DNA of 64,000 bases from Gnetum montanum (GCA_015680685.1 MNCI01010116.1:583758-647757), one strand, 5' to 3'; shown: positions 21,927 through 35,380, counted from the first letter of the stretch. A program made the numbers and translations. The notes: generated from the sequence alone by a model not told the origin.

Positions 21927-22938
21927 TAACAATAAGGATTAATAAATATTTCTCAGTTTTCTTTAATTTTTCAAGTTTTTGTTTTCCATTTTTTCATTTT
22001 TCAACTTTTTGTTTTATCTTTTTATCTTTTTGTATTTTTGTCTTTTTACGTTTTTGTCAGTAATCTCGTCTATGAATAAAACACTCATGTGGATTGTTGG
22101 TTGAGGTGCATTTTATGTTATTGTGTCTCAAGTGATGAATTATTTGGATAGTAAGCCCATTACATCCACTCATCCATTCTACAAATAAGAGGTTCTGTTC
22201 GAGGGAATAGTGATATTCTTGACATTTTTAAAACTTAAAATTAATTTTGTGTTCATTGTACCCAGAATGAAGAAGGATGAACCAAGAGGGAATGATTAGG
22301 ATGTGACATCAAGGGGACTTGTAGATTCTCTTTGATGATGTCTCATGCAACATGGTTGTACTAAGATCCTTGTAGATCTAATGAAAAATGGAAGTAAGAG
22401 TAATCAAAAGGGCACTCAAAAATCAAATGCTGTCCTAGGGGGTCCCATTGGAAAGACATGCACCCATGCTTGAAGGTTGGTAGCTTCTCTAGATTTATTA
22501 TTCAAAAAAAAGAGAAAAAAGAAAAAGAAAAAGGAAGTGCCATAAAACAAAAATCACTCCTCCCTTGAACCAAGCGCCAAGTGATCGTACGCCTTGTTGT
22601 TATGGTACTCTCATAGTTGTTCATCATGGGATGAAATAATGCAATGTCACTAGTCAGAGGAATGGACTTGGTCCTGATCTTCGAACAACGGGTTAATGAC
22701 ACCTTAATCATGCTTTACACACAGGATTCATTGTGCCCTAGGTTAGTTACCTCATGTCCCAATCTCTACAATCCCTTTCTATACTTCACCTCATCTCACT
22801 GTTCATGTAATTATCACTCGTGTCCTGTGTAGCATAGAATTTTCATCTCATTCTGGTGATAATTACATGTGTGTGTTTTGTGGAGTTAGTGCGGATTACA
22901 TTTAACCCTTCTAGTGCCCATGAACACTTTAAGTGTGG

Positions 22939-22993
22939 TTACACAAGGGCATTATAGGTTGAGACCTACTTTGGGGAGGATCCACTTGTGTAA
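22939..22993 (+). promoter_or_regulatory. Conserved stem-loop block, E4 copy
   Basis: Arms TTACACAAG and CTTGTGTAA are perfect, and the core TTTGGGGAGGATCCACTT is identical to E3. Inside, AGGTTGAGACCT could form a smaller hairpin. Confidence 0.5.
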
Positions 22994-23282
22994 TTTTTTG
23001 TAATCTTCACTGATGCTATAGCTCACACACACCATTTCTTACCCTCAGCATAATTTCTCATAATGTTCTTTCCCTACTATTATCCCTCTAAATTTCAACG
23101 TTCCAATGTACCATTACATACCCTATTTCTTACCACCCAAGGTTTTATTGATCAAATACACACCATCATCCTCAATTGTGCCTTTTTAATTAATGGAATT
23201 ATCCTAGGCCCCTTAATAATAGCCAATGTCCTCAATTTACAATGTTAATTTTGAAAAAATTCTTTAAAAATTTAGTATTTTA

Positions 23283-23366
23283 GTGGTGTCTCATGTCACT
23301 AGGGACGTGATATCGCGTACGCAATGTATCGTACATGATATCGCATCGTCGCCACCTATAAATAGG
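23283..23366 (+). promoter_or_regulatory. Internal promoter-like module of E4
   Basis: GTGATATCGCGTACGCAATG, TATCGTACATG and ATGATATCGCATCG are followed by TATAAATAGG at 23357, about 490 bases before ORFX. It is the counterpart of the E3 module. A run of 21 C (23371-23391) follows the TATA box; E3 has only CCCCCC there. Confidence 0.6.
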
Positions 23367-23857
23367 TGAACCCCCCCCCCCCCCCCCCCCCAACAACACT
23401 TAGCATCATTTTTCCATTCACACAGGGGAGTTTTTGAAATTTTTTCTCTACAACTTGCAATTGAGCGACCCTTGCTTTTCTCACTATATCTCGCTCGCTG
23501 GTACTCCGATTTTAATTCCGTTTGAACTTGCTTGCACCTGGAGTGTTCAACTTAGTCATGGGGGAGGGACACTTGTCAAAAAGTACCTAACTTTTTTGAA
23601 ATTTATCATCGCCCAAAGGACATCATCTAGGGTAATTAACTATAACACTTACAATATTTGTGCCTAAAAATCATTTAATCCTTAGGTATACCGGAAAATT
23701 AAAATTGAAAAATCACCTAAGTAAAAGGGGACCCATTATTACAAACTTTTGGGCAACATCACATGAAGATAAAATAAGATCATTAATTAAGGCAAGTAGT
23801 AAGGTATAACTCAATTTCAAAAACAACCTTACTAACACTTGGCCCGTGTGATTGCAG

Positions 23858-26636
23858 ACGGCCCTGAAACATGGACAATAAGAAGGTCCTACCCAGGGTG
23901 GAAGCAAACGATCTCGAAGAGGTGGAAGACAAAGACCTACTAGACAACATGCAGAACAGGAGGAGCAATCATTCAGCATTCATCAAGATGAACCTCCTAC
24001 CAAACAATCCAGACAGGCAAAAGGAGGAGCTGTTGCAGCACCTGAACTGAGACAATAACTCACATTGCCCCAAGATTGTGTTTAGGATATCCATGAGAAG
24101 TTCACATTTGCTGCAGTGATTATGGAATTGAACTTTGAATCATTTGTAGAGTTCACTCCTGAGGTCATTAGGGATCACCTCAAAGGGTCTCCCTTATGGC
24201 CTATCCTCTCTGAAAGCGGTGCCTGGTACCTAGGAGAGACGTACCAATTTTGGCACAATAAGGAGCAAGGCACCACTATTAATATTTGTGGTGTGACAGT
24301 TGACTTCTCTACGTAGGTCATTTTAGAAGTGTTCAACTTTCCAAATGTAGGGCCCAAGGTTGCTTAGTTATCCACCTGTTCAGACCCCGATGTGTGAAAG
24401 GATTGGTTGGAGACGGCTTATGGCAGAGATAAAGCATTTGGTGAGTTGACGAAGGAAGAGAGGGTTTACTTCAAAATTGGAACATATCACCTCTTCCTCA
24501 CAAAGGGCCTAAAAATAATATCAACGTATGTGGCTAGAGGATGTGCAGTGTTGATAGAAAAGATTAACACTAACTTGCCCCATTTATATTTGACGAAGAT
24601 CCTAAGGTGGTTTGAAGAATGAAAGACAGGAAAGATGGCGTTGCCTTTCCCTTGTCTCATCAGAAAGCTTTGCCAACGTGCAGGTATTCGGGGATACACC
24701 AATGATGTCCTCCAAAAAGCCCAGACTGCTTCATATGCTAAATTGCTAAAGGTGTCAGTTCCAAGGAAAAGCATTGGGACCAGAACAAGAAGAAGAACAG
24801 ATGGCTAGACCAACTGCAACACAACTTGTAGGACCCAATCAACCTCTAGCCATGATCCCCAACTAACAACAACAAGTAGGGCCTAGCAAAGGCCAGGATC
24901 AACCACCACCGCTGCAAGACTACAGACCGTCGATGAGCCATCTTAGGGCCATTGCTGAGACGGTCAGTTGGGGAAGTCATGATGATGCAAACCTCTTCCG
25001 CATCATCGATGATGCCATTCAGCCTACAGTTTCATTGGATTACACAAGGAGGGAAGTATCCATTCACATAGGAGGAGGGGAAAGTAGATTTTCACAACAG
25101 ATCTCAGGAAACCCAACATCTTTCCAGGTGTAGTTAGAGACTGGTGAAGGGGCCACCATGGTGGTCATGCAACACCAGAATACCGCAGGAGCTGTAGAAG
25201 TGATCGTAAACCACATCAAAGAATCCTTCAACATACCTATTATGCCACCAACAGATCTCTCAGAAGCATGAGATGCTCAAACTTTGGCTGGAACCTCAAT
25301 GACTCCTGCAGAACATGAGGATGTGTTTAATCGATTGCTTCAAATAGGGCAAGTAATGACATCCCTGTTCAACATCCCTCAAGATGTTACAGTAATTCAA
25401 TCAGACCTCATTTTCACAAAGGGTAGGTTGGTCTTATCAAAAGTGAGGGCCGAGCATGCTGAAGCTGAAGTGCAGAAACTACAAGAGTAGCTCGTGGCCT
25501 TATAAGCAGCACAACGGGACCCTTTGTAATTTGTTCTCATAGACCAGCTAGAAAATTTTAGAATGAAGCAACTAACTAAGTTAATCATAGAGAATAAAAT
25601 GGTGGTGGATGAAAAGGAGAAGGCTATTTGGGATGCCTCCGCATCACAAGCGCAAACCCATGTGCATCTTAAGGCACTCAAAGCCTTACAAGAAGAAAAC
25701 AAGCAACTGGTTGCAGACAACCTTCGGTTGACCACTGTAGAAAAGCAAAAGAATGTTCTTGATGAACACTTTTATCAATTACAAGAACAATTCATCTAGG
25801 TCAACCGAGATATAAGTCGTTTAGCCAGAGAAAATCGAACCCTCTCAATGAAAGAGGTACACGCTATTCATCACAAGTCAACGATTGAGATAAGCGCGTG
25901 GTAGAATGAGGCTAAACAACATGAGAAGCTAAAGGAGCACTTTTGGGATTAGGTGGGGATGTACAAACAAATCCTGGAGAAGGAGATCCACATGGCCAAG
26001 GCTCAGATCAATACTATCAGTGCTCAACATACTGATTGGCGAGCCATATTAGACACATACGCATTCGTCCACCAAGCGGAAGTTAAGAACCGGGAACTAC
26101 AGATTCAGGACTTGACAGAGTACATGGAGTTGGAAAATCTAAGATATGCCAACCTTTCCATGTTAATAGTAGGGCATCTAAGGTTAGAGCTCGAGTAGCA
26201 GGTAGCAACCATCCACATCAAATACGAAGTAGAATTTGCAAAATGCAAGAAGCTAGTGGAGAAACTGGAAGTTACAAATTCTAAACTTGAGGTGGTGAAA
26301 GCCAGCTACCAAGGATAGAAAGATGTCACAATAGACTTGGCTCGACGACTAGCAAACTTTCATGAATACAAGGATAAAGCCAGAGCCTATGAGGCGGAAC
26401 GACGGGTGTTCGCGGCTTGGTACGTCAAGGCCAACCAAATGTTTCTGCAACTACCCTATCCATGGGAGGTGCTAACTCTGTCAAATGTTGGAACATTAGC
26501 GTGGATGATACAAGATCCTTAGACCGAAGAGGAGAAGCTCCAGGCCATACTTCAACGCCATCAAGCCTCAAAGCCTAGAGCACAAGACAAAGGGAAGGTG
26601 CCAATGAAGGAGCCACTGCCAGCAGGAACTACATGA
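23858..26636 (+). pseudogene. ORFX of E4: large coiled-coil protein, broken
   Basis: The start codon of E3 corresponds to ACG here (23858, after an acceptor-like ATTGCAG). One frame runs to about 24640, then a deletion near 24770 shifts it, and a single frame runs from 24800 to TGA at 26634-26636. N-terminal motifs are LNFESFVEFTPEVIRDHLKG, YQFWHNKEQGTTINICGVTV and ERVYFKIGTYHLF. The helical part contains LQEENKQLVADNLRLTTVEK and a C-terminal QLPYPWEV. Several amber codons (for example 25487-25489 and the codon at about 25902) fall at the same codons as stops in E3. The function is unknown and no enzyme motif is present. Confidence 0.65.
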
Positions 26637-26797
26637 ATTCCAAATTTTTGTAGTTGTAGCATATTTTGTGTGTAGTGCCTTTATTTTGTTTTCTTCCCAC
26701 ACTATGGCATCATCCCATTTTCCATCTAATAATCCCATACCTATCCACTGTGTAATCACTATAACTCAAGGACAAGTTTTTATCAGTCGTGGGGGTA

Positions 26798-27635
26798 TGA
26801 TGAGACATCATTTGGGGCAACCGCGATATCGCATGCCTAGACACGATATTGCGTCCTTTATTGTGATATCGCGTACATGATATCGCAACCTGTCACTAGT
26901 CCTATAAATAAGAGGTGGCTCTTCCTTGTTTCACAATTTTAGATTTAGATTATAGCTAAACTCTGGCAGTTTTATCCCTCCAAAGATAGATTATTTTCCA
27001 GTGTATGCCCACAGTGTGGTGAATGTAATTGTACAACATCCTTTATTCGAGTGTGACGTACTTGGACACACACATGACCGATAATAAAGATCAAGATTAC
27101 TTCATCATTTCAGCATTCACTTTGTTATTTATTTAATTAATTTTTATTTACTGCTTTCCTAGTTAATCTCTCTCACCCTTATCTCATGTTAGAATGCGGA
27201 ATGAGTACAACTTGATTACAAGCATTTAAGTGTGACTACTTGGTAACCTAGTAGTGTACCTAGGACCTGCGCTTGGTAATCCCAGTGGTAGTCGTGCATG
27301 AAGTCCAAGATGTGTATGAATAATCAAGGAACAGATGCTCATCACACTTAGGCTAGATTAGATTCTCTTACCATTTTTCTCCTAGATTAGTTAATATTAC
27401 TCTCTTTCTATTGCCTTTCGGAGTAGCGTTAGATTAGAAACCACATCATACACCTCACTCTAGACTAAACCATGCGTGAAAAATATAATACTAGTCTAGG
27501 TGGGAAGACAACGAACTGCAACCTAAGGCTAACTATCTAGGTGCCACAACTAGTTCGTCTGCGGAGTTCGACCAGATCATGCCTGAAAACGCTCGTATTT
27601 GTACGGTTGAGTGTAGGGGTACCTCGCCACTCATC
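26798..27635 (+). repeat. 3' LTR of E4
   Basis: It starts TGATGAGACATC after GGGGGTA and ends CGCCACTCATCA. Palindromes are at 26822-26886 and TATAAATA at 26903-26910. The CTAAT target duplication follows immediately. Confidence 0.93.
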
Positions 27636-28370
27636 ACTAATACTTTTCTATCTAAATTTTTTAAAATTAATAAAAGATCTTATAACTCAACAACATATGG
27701 ACCTTTTGCATGTTCTTTAGATTGAACATGTAAATTTGGAGCCTACTTATGAATGATCAACATTGCATGCTTATGTATAAAAGATCCTATATATAGGGAA
27801 CGCTACATCATCAAAGTATTATCTAACTTAACAAGTAGAAAAAATGAGGATAATACTTGGCATGAAAGATTTTAATGTCATGTTTTTTCCTCACATCATT
27901 TAACTACCAAATGAAACTTCAATTATGAGGCAAGTAACTCAAAATTTGAACGAACAAATATTGCGATGAAATATCAGCAACCAACAACTTATATACATCA
28001 TCAAGAAGAAAAAAAGTTAGGTGTCTTAGTTGCATCAACATCACTAGAAGAAGATGTTACAAATTTTTTCTTACTAGCTTGTAAATTTGCATTTTGAGAA
28101 TCAATAGAAATTTTTGCATCAATAGAAAAAACAAAAATTTCAACATTGGTTGAAGAAGTTGTAAGTAATATAGAATCCTTCATAGGCGATATCTAGAGAA
28201 ATTAGATTTGTTGGAGAGAAATCAAAGACAAAAAAAAAATAGATTCACTAGAGAAACATTAAATTCATTTAAATAAATCAAATTTCTTGAAGAAATATTA
28301 GTTTTACTGAAAAAAATCAGATTCATTGAAAAACATTAGATCCTAATTTAATAGAAAAGAAAGTGAATCC
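27636..28370 (+). repeat. Dispersed repeat copy A, right part
   Basis: It continues copy A after E4. CTTATGAATGATCAACATTG at 27747, CAACAAGTAG..AAATGAGGATAATACTTGGCAT and the A-rich TCACTAGAGAAA section match 34800-35330. No ORF is conserved between copies. Confidence 0.65.
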
Positions 28371-28979
28371 TAAGTCCTTATCAAACTGGGGTAAATGATT
28401 AGGTTAAAGAAGGTGTGATAACTCCCAATAGTCATGATGGCATGACCAAATGGTATGGTTATGGATTATGAATTATGGTATGTGTGTTTGTTACGCAATG
28501 CATCTATGTGGTGATGGGATAGGGATATGTACTAGTTGAAAATCAATTCAAGTATGATTTTATGCTATTGTGATGAATGTTTGCATGGATGTGATGCCAA
28601 CATGCTTTTAGGACAAAACTTCCTAGTATGCTATGATCTAGTTTCGTGGTTCCTATCTCTAGGTCAATTATGGATTCTTTATGACTAATCCTTAATCATG
28701 ATGAATTGACAACATGTGTAATAGGGCCCCACGATGATACTGAGATAGGACTAATGTTGGATGTTTATACACTTTTTATGCTTTGCTACTATATTATTAT
28801 TGAGACTTATCCGAGATGGATTCTATTATATTTATATAACCATGGGCAAAGATTATGAGATTTGATATTGGATTGCTATTAATGCATGGTTATGTTCAAC
28901 TAGGATTGTTAATGCCTTATCCTCAAATCCATGGTACTCAATTACCCAAACAAGATTAATCTATAGTAGAGTTTTTTTT
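28371..28979. other. Intergenic stretch, nothing recognised
   Basis: About 600 bases with no gene, no matching repeat by eye and no promoter-like element. It ends in a T-rich run at 28970-28982 before the LINE. Confidence 0.5.
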
Positions 28980-28982
28980 TTT

Positions 28983-29870
28983 TTGGCAAGAAATAATTTT
29001 AAGATGGAAAATACTAATATCTTCAAGATTGTAGAGACTATGAAGAATTTTGAAAATTTTGATTTTGTTTTACTTGAAGATTTATACGAATTCTTGTCAA
29101 TAGATATCACTTCATCATACATATTTCTACAGATTATTAGATTTGTTTGCCTAATGAAGAGTTTTACATTAGTGATTCAAGTTATCTTTGAATGCTATTG
29201 AATTATTGTATTTCATGCCTATATTTTTTTCAAATCGTTTTTACTTTTCAAATTGGCTAATTCTAAAATAGTTGAGAAATCATTAGATTTTAAGGTTTTT
29301 CTAAATTAGCGTAATATTTTTATTACTTAAGAATAAAAAGTGGATTTTGATACATATTTTTTATTATTATTTTAAAATTCCTTGCTAGATTGAATTAGAA
29401 AATTTTCCTCTTATTTTTCAAAGTGTTGAAAGTGAAATTGTTGACAACATTGACATAATCCTAAAGATAGAATCAAAAACATTAATAGATGGTGTATAAT
29501 GCATACGCTATTTTGTAGAGATTGATTTACAATAGAAGAAGATAGAATTAAAACTTAACATTAGTATACGTGTTTTTCCTAAAAAATTACATATTATAAT
29601 TTGTGAGGATATTGCAACTATTATCATTATAAAGGTCAGGTTATTGAAATTTGTCCTATTCCTAATAAAAAAGGTGGTTTGTGAGGAAGAAAAAACAACA
29701 ATTTTTAGACAAGACAAATAATAGTAGTTTTCAACAAGCACAAATGAAATCTTCTTCAACAAGTTCTCAAACTTTTACTAACCCTTTTAATTCTAAAGAT
29801 GCTAGTAAACACTTAATATCTAAAGAAAATTCCTCTTTAACAAAAAAGAAATTTTTAGCATAAACTAGTA
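28983..29870 (+). pseudogene. L1 ORF1 (RNA-binding protein) remnant
   Basis: The stretch at about 29605-29665 reads YCNYYHYKGQVIEICPI, a damaged CCHC zinc knuckle (expected CNYCHYKGHVIEICP), as in plant L1 ORF1. A Ser/Asn/Gln-rich tail follows (29681-29863). The open stretch at 28983-29201 may be its N-terminal part, but I do not recognise it. Confidence 0.5.
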
Positions 29871-30199
29871 ATGAAAAAACTGATATAGATGGATTTCACT
29901 TAATCTAACATAAAAAGATAAGTCTTGCAAATACTACTTTCAATTTAAAAATCCCAAAGGGATTTCATTTTCTTTCTACTTCTACTACTATTTCAAATAC
30001 TTTTTTATCAAATAATGCTTTTTCACTTATTAGTGACATGGATTGTAAGACAAATATTGAGCTTGAAAAATTAAGGATGGGCACCTCCTCCCCCACATCT
30101 CAATGTTAGTTTTATCATTAACTATTTGAAGCCTTTCTAATAGTTCCTGAGCGAAAATTATTTGGGAGTATCTTTCAAACTAGCATTTATTTCTATATT

Positions 30200-33100
30200 T
30201 TCTTTTACTTAAAAAATTAAAATTTTAGCTCATGATATTAGTTTTTTTGGTATATGCAATTTAAAAAATTGCATTGTTTTTTCTACTACTCATGAAGTTA
30301 ATAAAAAAGGCGTTGCTATTCTTAATAATAAAAATTGGACTAGAAAATTTTTGAATTTTGGTTTTGACAACTTTGGAAGAGCTATTTGGATTATTTATCA
30401 TGTGAAAAAGGTGACTTTGAACTTTGTAATATTTATGCTCCAAATAATTTGAAAGATCAATTAGAGGTTTGGAAACATCTCCTATCTCTATCTAAAGTTC
30501 CTTAGATTATTGAAGGTGATTTCAATATGGTTGAAAGTCATTTAGATAAACTTAGTAATCTTTCTACTAATAAGTCTTTTCAAGAAAAAGAAGATTAATG
30601 CAATTTCAAAGAAAAATATTTTCTTTCTAATGTTAGCTCTTTATGCCCATATTATTTGAATGAGAAGCATTATACTTGCTATAATTATTAATAAGGAAAT
30701 GATAGAATTTATGATTGACTTGATATATTTTACATCTCTATTGTTTTCTTTTAGAAGCCTACAAGAAAAGTAGATTTTCATATAAATACTACTTTGTCAT
30801 ATTATTTTCCTATTAGCATTTTTCTCTATGGTATTAATTTTTCATCCTTTTGAAAGCATAAGCTTTTTTTGTATGATTGCCAATGTGTTCATAGGTCCTA
30901 GTCGGAAAAATATTTTAAAGTATTTTAAAAATATAAAAAGAAAAAAAAAACTACTACTGATATTAGTTGGATTGATTCATGGTAGCATAAGCATCAAGTT
31001 GAAGAAGATCTTGCAAAATCTAGATAGCAAATGCAAATTATTTTTGACCAAAATCCCTTTGATTTTGAAACTCAAAAGCCTTAGCTAAAGCTTATTATGC
31101 TAAACAATATTGGAATAATTATGAAGCTAAAAGTGCTTTCACTAAAAGTCTCATGGATTGGCTAAAAATTAAAGATGAGCCTTACAAAGAATTTTTTAAA
31201 TTTATAAAAGAAAAAGGTTAACTACTTAAACCAGAATTACTTTATATAAATAATTCCATCATTAAAGATCTTGAGTATATTAATAGTTTTTTAGCTAATC
31301 ATTTTTCTTCTATTTTTTTTAGAAAGGTTTTAGCAAGAAATCCTTCTAGGCCCCTAGTACACATATCCCTCATGTTATAATAAAAGCACATCGAAGTATT
31401 CTTTAAGCAAGAATTACATTGGAAGAAATCCAAGCAATGACCTTTATTTTAGTAGATAGTAAAGATCTAGGTTTTGATGGTTGTCCTATTGAATTATGTT
31501 AAGAAGCATTGGGATATTGTTGGAGATGATCTCTTTCATGTTTTCCAAGAAGCTATTAAAAATGTTTCTCTTGGTAAAAATATTAATAAAGGTGTGATTC
31601 ATCTTCTTTCTAAGAATAGAAATCTTTAACATATTGGTAATTGAAGGCCTATTATTCTTATTAGTAATACTTATAAAATTTTAGCTAAATGCATTGCTTT
31701 GTCAAATTTAGAATATTATTGAAGATATACCTAAGAAAATTAATTTTGTTAAAGGTAGACATATCTTTAAAATAATGTTATTGTAGTTTAGGAGAGAATG
31801 TAGTAGGCTTCTAGTGCTAACCAAGACATTGCTTTTATTAAGCTAGATTATGCCAAAGCTTATGGTGGGGCTGAATATAATTTGATTGTTCTTTGTCTTT
31901 ATAAATTGGAATTTGATAATTATTTTATTTGACTTGTTCATATCCTACTTACTAATGCTAATGCTCAAGTTGCTACTAATTTTGGATTAAGTTCCTTCTT
32001 TTATTTTCAATGGTCAGTTCATCAAGATTATCCTCTAGCTCCCTATCTTTTTATTATTACTAAAGATTTTCTTTCACATAATTTACATTATGATCTACAA
32101 AATAATTTCATTAAGGGAATTTTAATGAATGATCAAGTTACGCAATTGCTTAACATGTACTTTGTAGATGATTCTTTTTTTATGATCAACAATTCTTTGA
32201 AACATATCAATAATCTTTTAGCTAAAGTGGAGGTTTACTGCATGTGATTTGGCTCTCAAATTAATTAGCAATAATCTGTTGTTTATTGTAATGGTAATAT
32301 TGATGAGTGGGTTACTCTTAAGCCTTGGAAAATCTTGAAAAAAAATTCTATTTTCAAAATTTTAGGAATATATTTTTCTTTTGAGCCTAATTTTATTGTT
32401 TTTGAAAATTATGTAATTCATAAAATTGAACAGAAGCTTGATAAATGGAAAGAAAAAAGCTCATTCTTGCTAGAAAATTTTTAGTTATCAACTAAATGAT
32501 TCAATCAACTCATGTTTATTACTTCAATTATTGGGCTCCTTCAAAAACTTCTTATGAAAGAATTCATTTTATTATCCATATGTTTCTTTGGTCTACTAAG
32601 CAATAGAGAAAAGGCTTTTGTAAAGTTGCTTGAAATATTTGCACTAGTAGCAAGAAAGATGAAGGACTTGGTCTCATTAATTATTACAACTATGGTATTT
32701 CTCTTGCACCAAAATGTTTTGCGAAGTGTATTAATGTAGATGATGTTTGGATGCACCTTTAAAAAATAAACTTAGGCAATTAAAACCTAAGAATGATAAT
32801 ATTTGGTCTTCAAATAACTTTCTTCACTATTCTCTTTTTATTTAGGCCATTTCTATTTATGGTTCTTCAATTCTTCAATAAATTTAGAAGACATGGTGCA
32901 AGCTTAGTAAATATTGAAATTGTAATTATATTACAATTTTAGAAGATATGCTTAAACAAATTATCCCATGGTGGCTTCATTTTAATGAAGGAGCTTAGGC
33001 TACTAATGCATCTAGATTGTATACCACTTGGAGCAGATTTAGTATCACTACAGTTTCTTATCTACATATACATGATAGATGAATTACTTGGGATAAAGGT

Positions 33101-33520
33101 GCTAGTCTATATGGTTTAAATAGAAAGAGAAAAAATAAATTTGAAAAAATAATTTATAATATTGAGAATTTATTTAAAGTTAACAATAATTTGCATTAGG
33201 CTTTTTCTAGATATTTTTTGGAAGAATGGCGAATATGTTTTTTTTTTAATTCAAATATTGCTTATGAGATTATTATAAAGAATGATTTTATTTATAACTT
33301 ATTTAATAAGGCCAAGAAAATACAATCATCATCACATTTTTTGATGAGGAAAATGAAAGATATTTCAAGAGCTCCTACATTTTCTAAAATCCATATTTTT
33401 TATGGTATCTTATTCATCAAGGTCTTTGCACTCATCTTAAACATATGGAAAATGTTTCTCCTCAATATTCTCTTTGTAGAAGTGAAGATTCATTTTCTCA
33501 GGATTTTTTAGTGTCTTATT
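30200..33520 (+). pseudogene. L1 ORF2 (endonuclease + reverse transcriptase) remnant
   Basis: The endonuclease shows KGVAILNNKNW near 30310, NIYAPNNLKDQLEVWKHLL near 30430 and IIEGDFNMVESHLDKL near 30510, the APE-type GDFN motif. RT motifs are LISNTYKILAKCIA near 31655, FVKGRHIF (31745), AFIKLDYAKAYGGAEY (31830, catalytic Asp), VHQDYPLAPYLFII (32015) and NMYFVDDSFFMI (32155, YxDD box as FVDD). Many stops and frame changes lie between them. After 32500 the frame is weak. Confidence 0.75.
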
Positions 33521-34510
33521 GCTCAACATGCTTGGACATGGACATCTAAAATTGGTAATAGCTTTTAACCAAGCATTAATGAAGTCATTTTTGGTGATCA
33601 ACCTTCTTTGTCTATTTCATTTATTTGCATTTGGAATTATCTTCAACCCCTTGTTCTCTACTTTATTTGAAAGCTTCACTATGCAGTTATTTTCTAGTAG
33701 TAAGAGGATAGCTATGAATTCTTTTCAGGTGTCAAATACTATATTCTCAAAGATGTTGCTTTTTAGCTACAACTTTAAGAAAAAAATCTCCCCTTGAAAG
33801 TTGAACAATTAATTGATTTTTTATAGTATTATTTTTTATTTTTTATTTTTTGGAGGCTCAAGGATGAAAAGCTTTCAACTTTTGTTACTATTTTTTCTTT
33901 TATCTTTGATTTATGTATTCTGTTTTCTTTAGAAAGAGTCTTCTCCTTTTCTTTATAAGAAATCCTTTAATAAGAAGTAAAAACTCATAAGGATACTTCT
34001 AAATAACGGAAGGCCTGATTATTTTCCTACCCTAGAGGGGAGGCTTTTTAGGATTGGTTGTAAGGATGAAAACTTGAAAGGCATCCCCAAAATTGTTGGC
34101 CCTTCTCTTTAAACTCTCTTTTTAATGATATGATATACTTTGAATCTTTTAATATTATTATTTATGTTCCTGCACCCCCATGATCTAGGATTGTTAATAA
34201 TAAAATATTTTGGAGTTGGATAATAGTTGATACCCATACATGCTGAAATCTACTATGATTAGTTGTTACTATTAGGCACATATTTTGTGGCATGAGTTTG
34301 ATGATTACATTAAATGCATATGGTGGTTTTTATCTTGTGGTTCAATTTTCTATTATTGGGTTTATAGTATTATCTCATGAATGGTTTTTATTTAGCCATG
34401 CAATTTTATTTTCTTAAGGTTTTATTGGTTCTTGTCCTTAGGTAATATCTTACTAAGACTTCTCTATGTTAGAGGGTGTTACAAAATAAATGTTCTACTT
34501 AATAATAAAA

Positions 34511-35380
34511 ATTACAAGAATTAGAAAGATTATAATATGTAATTGGCTAAATATAACTCTGTCCTCTTGTTTGTAATACTGATTCTTTTTTATGGTTAAG
34601 AAGATTCAATTGAAAAAAAAGAGAGGAATATATAAAAAGTAATTATCGTAAAAATAGATTCTATATGCTTAATGGGACCAAGAAGATTAACAATTTTCTA
34701 CTCAACTATTTAAAATATCAATGGAAGATTATATAGCTATTCTTCAAAACATGGAACTTTAAAATATTCTTCAAATTTGATATCAAAATCTAGAGTTCAC
34801 TTATGAATGATCAACATTGCATACATATATATAAATAATCCTATATCTAGGGCATGCTACACCATGGAAGCATTACCTAGTTCAACAAGTAGAAAAAGTG
34901 AGAATAATACTTGGCATAAATGACTTAAATGTTCTACTTTTGTATTACATTATTTAATTGCAAAACAAAACTTCAATTACGAGGTAGGTAACCCAAAATT
35001 TGAATGAGCATATATAGTAATACAAGATCAAAAACTAATGACTCATATACATCATCAATGAGAACAAAATTAGGTGTTTGAATTGCATGAACATTAATAG
35101 GAGAAAGCAACAAAAATTTTTACTCATTAACTCATAAATATACATTTTAAGAATCAACAATAATTCTGTATCATAGAAGAAGTAAAAATTTTATCATTGG
35201 TTGAAAAACCTAGGAGTAATTTAGAATTCTCCATACAAGAATTTTAGAGAAATTAGATCTAATTGAGAAAATTCAAAGAGAGAAAAACCAAATCTGGAGA
35301 AAAATTAGATCTATCAAAGAAGAAGAATATGACAAGTCCTTTGTTACCTCAAATATCCATTGTGCTAAGGACCCTTGTTA
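34511..35380 (+). repeat. Dispersed repeat copy B
   Basis: It starts TTACAAGAATTAGAAAGATT and matches copy A (18790-18974 plus 27636-28370) along most of its length, including the CTTATGAATGATCAACATTG and GAGAATAATACTTGGCAT blocks. It is about 870 bp of AT-rich, noncoding sequence. It could be an old LTR pair around the L1 or two copies of an unclassified element; no terminal motif decides. Confidence 0.6.

Larger units (their letters stand above)
18975..27635 (+). mobile_element. E4: complete gag + ORFX LTR retrotransposon without pol, TSD CTAAT
   Basis: This 8661-bp element is bounded by CTAAT at 18970-18974 and at 27636-27640, a perfect 5-bp target duplication. It contains 5' LTR (18975-19806), PBS (19808), gag (19947-21926), spacer with conserved stem-loop, internal promoter-like module (23283-23366), ORFX (23858-26636), PPT GGGGGTA (26791-26797) and 3' LTR (26798-27635). 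No pol motif is present. The layout matches E3 throughout, so the gag + ORFX structure is that of a family and not a chance deletion. Confidence 0.93.
28980..34510 (+). mobile_element. L1-type LINE, plus strand, decayed
   Basis: ORF1, endonuclease, reverse transcriptase and a C-terminal part follow one another on the plus strand, and the sequence ends with an A-rich tail (AATAATAAAAA, about 34500-34510). The RT motif style (VHQDYPLAPYLFI and YFVDDSFFMI) is that of plant L1 elements. All frames are broken. The element joins dispersed repeat copy B at 34511. I found no clear target duplication. Confidence 0.8.
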
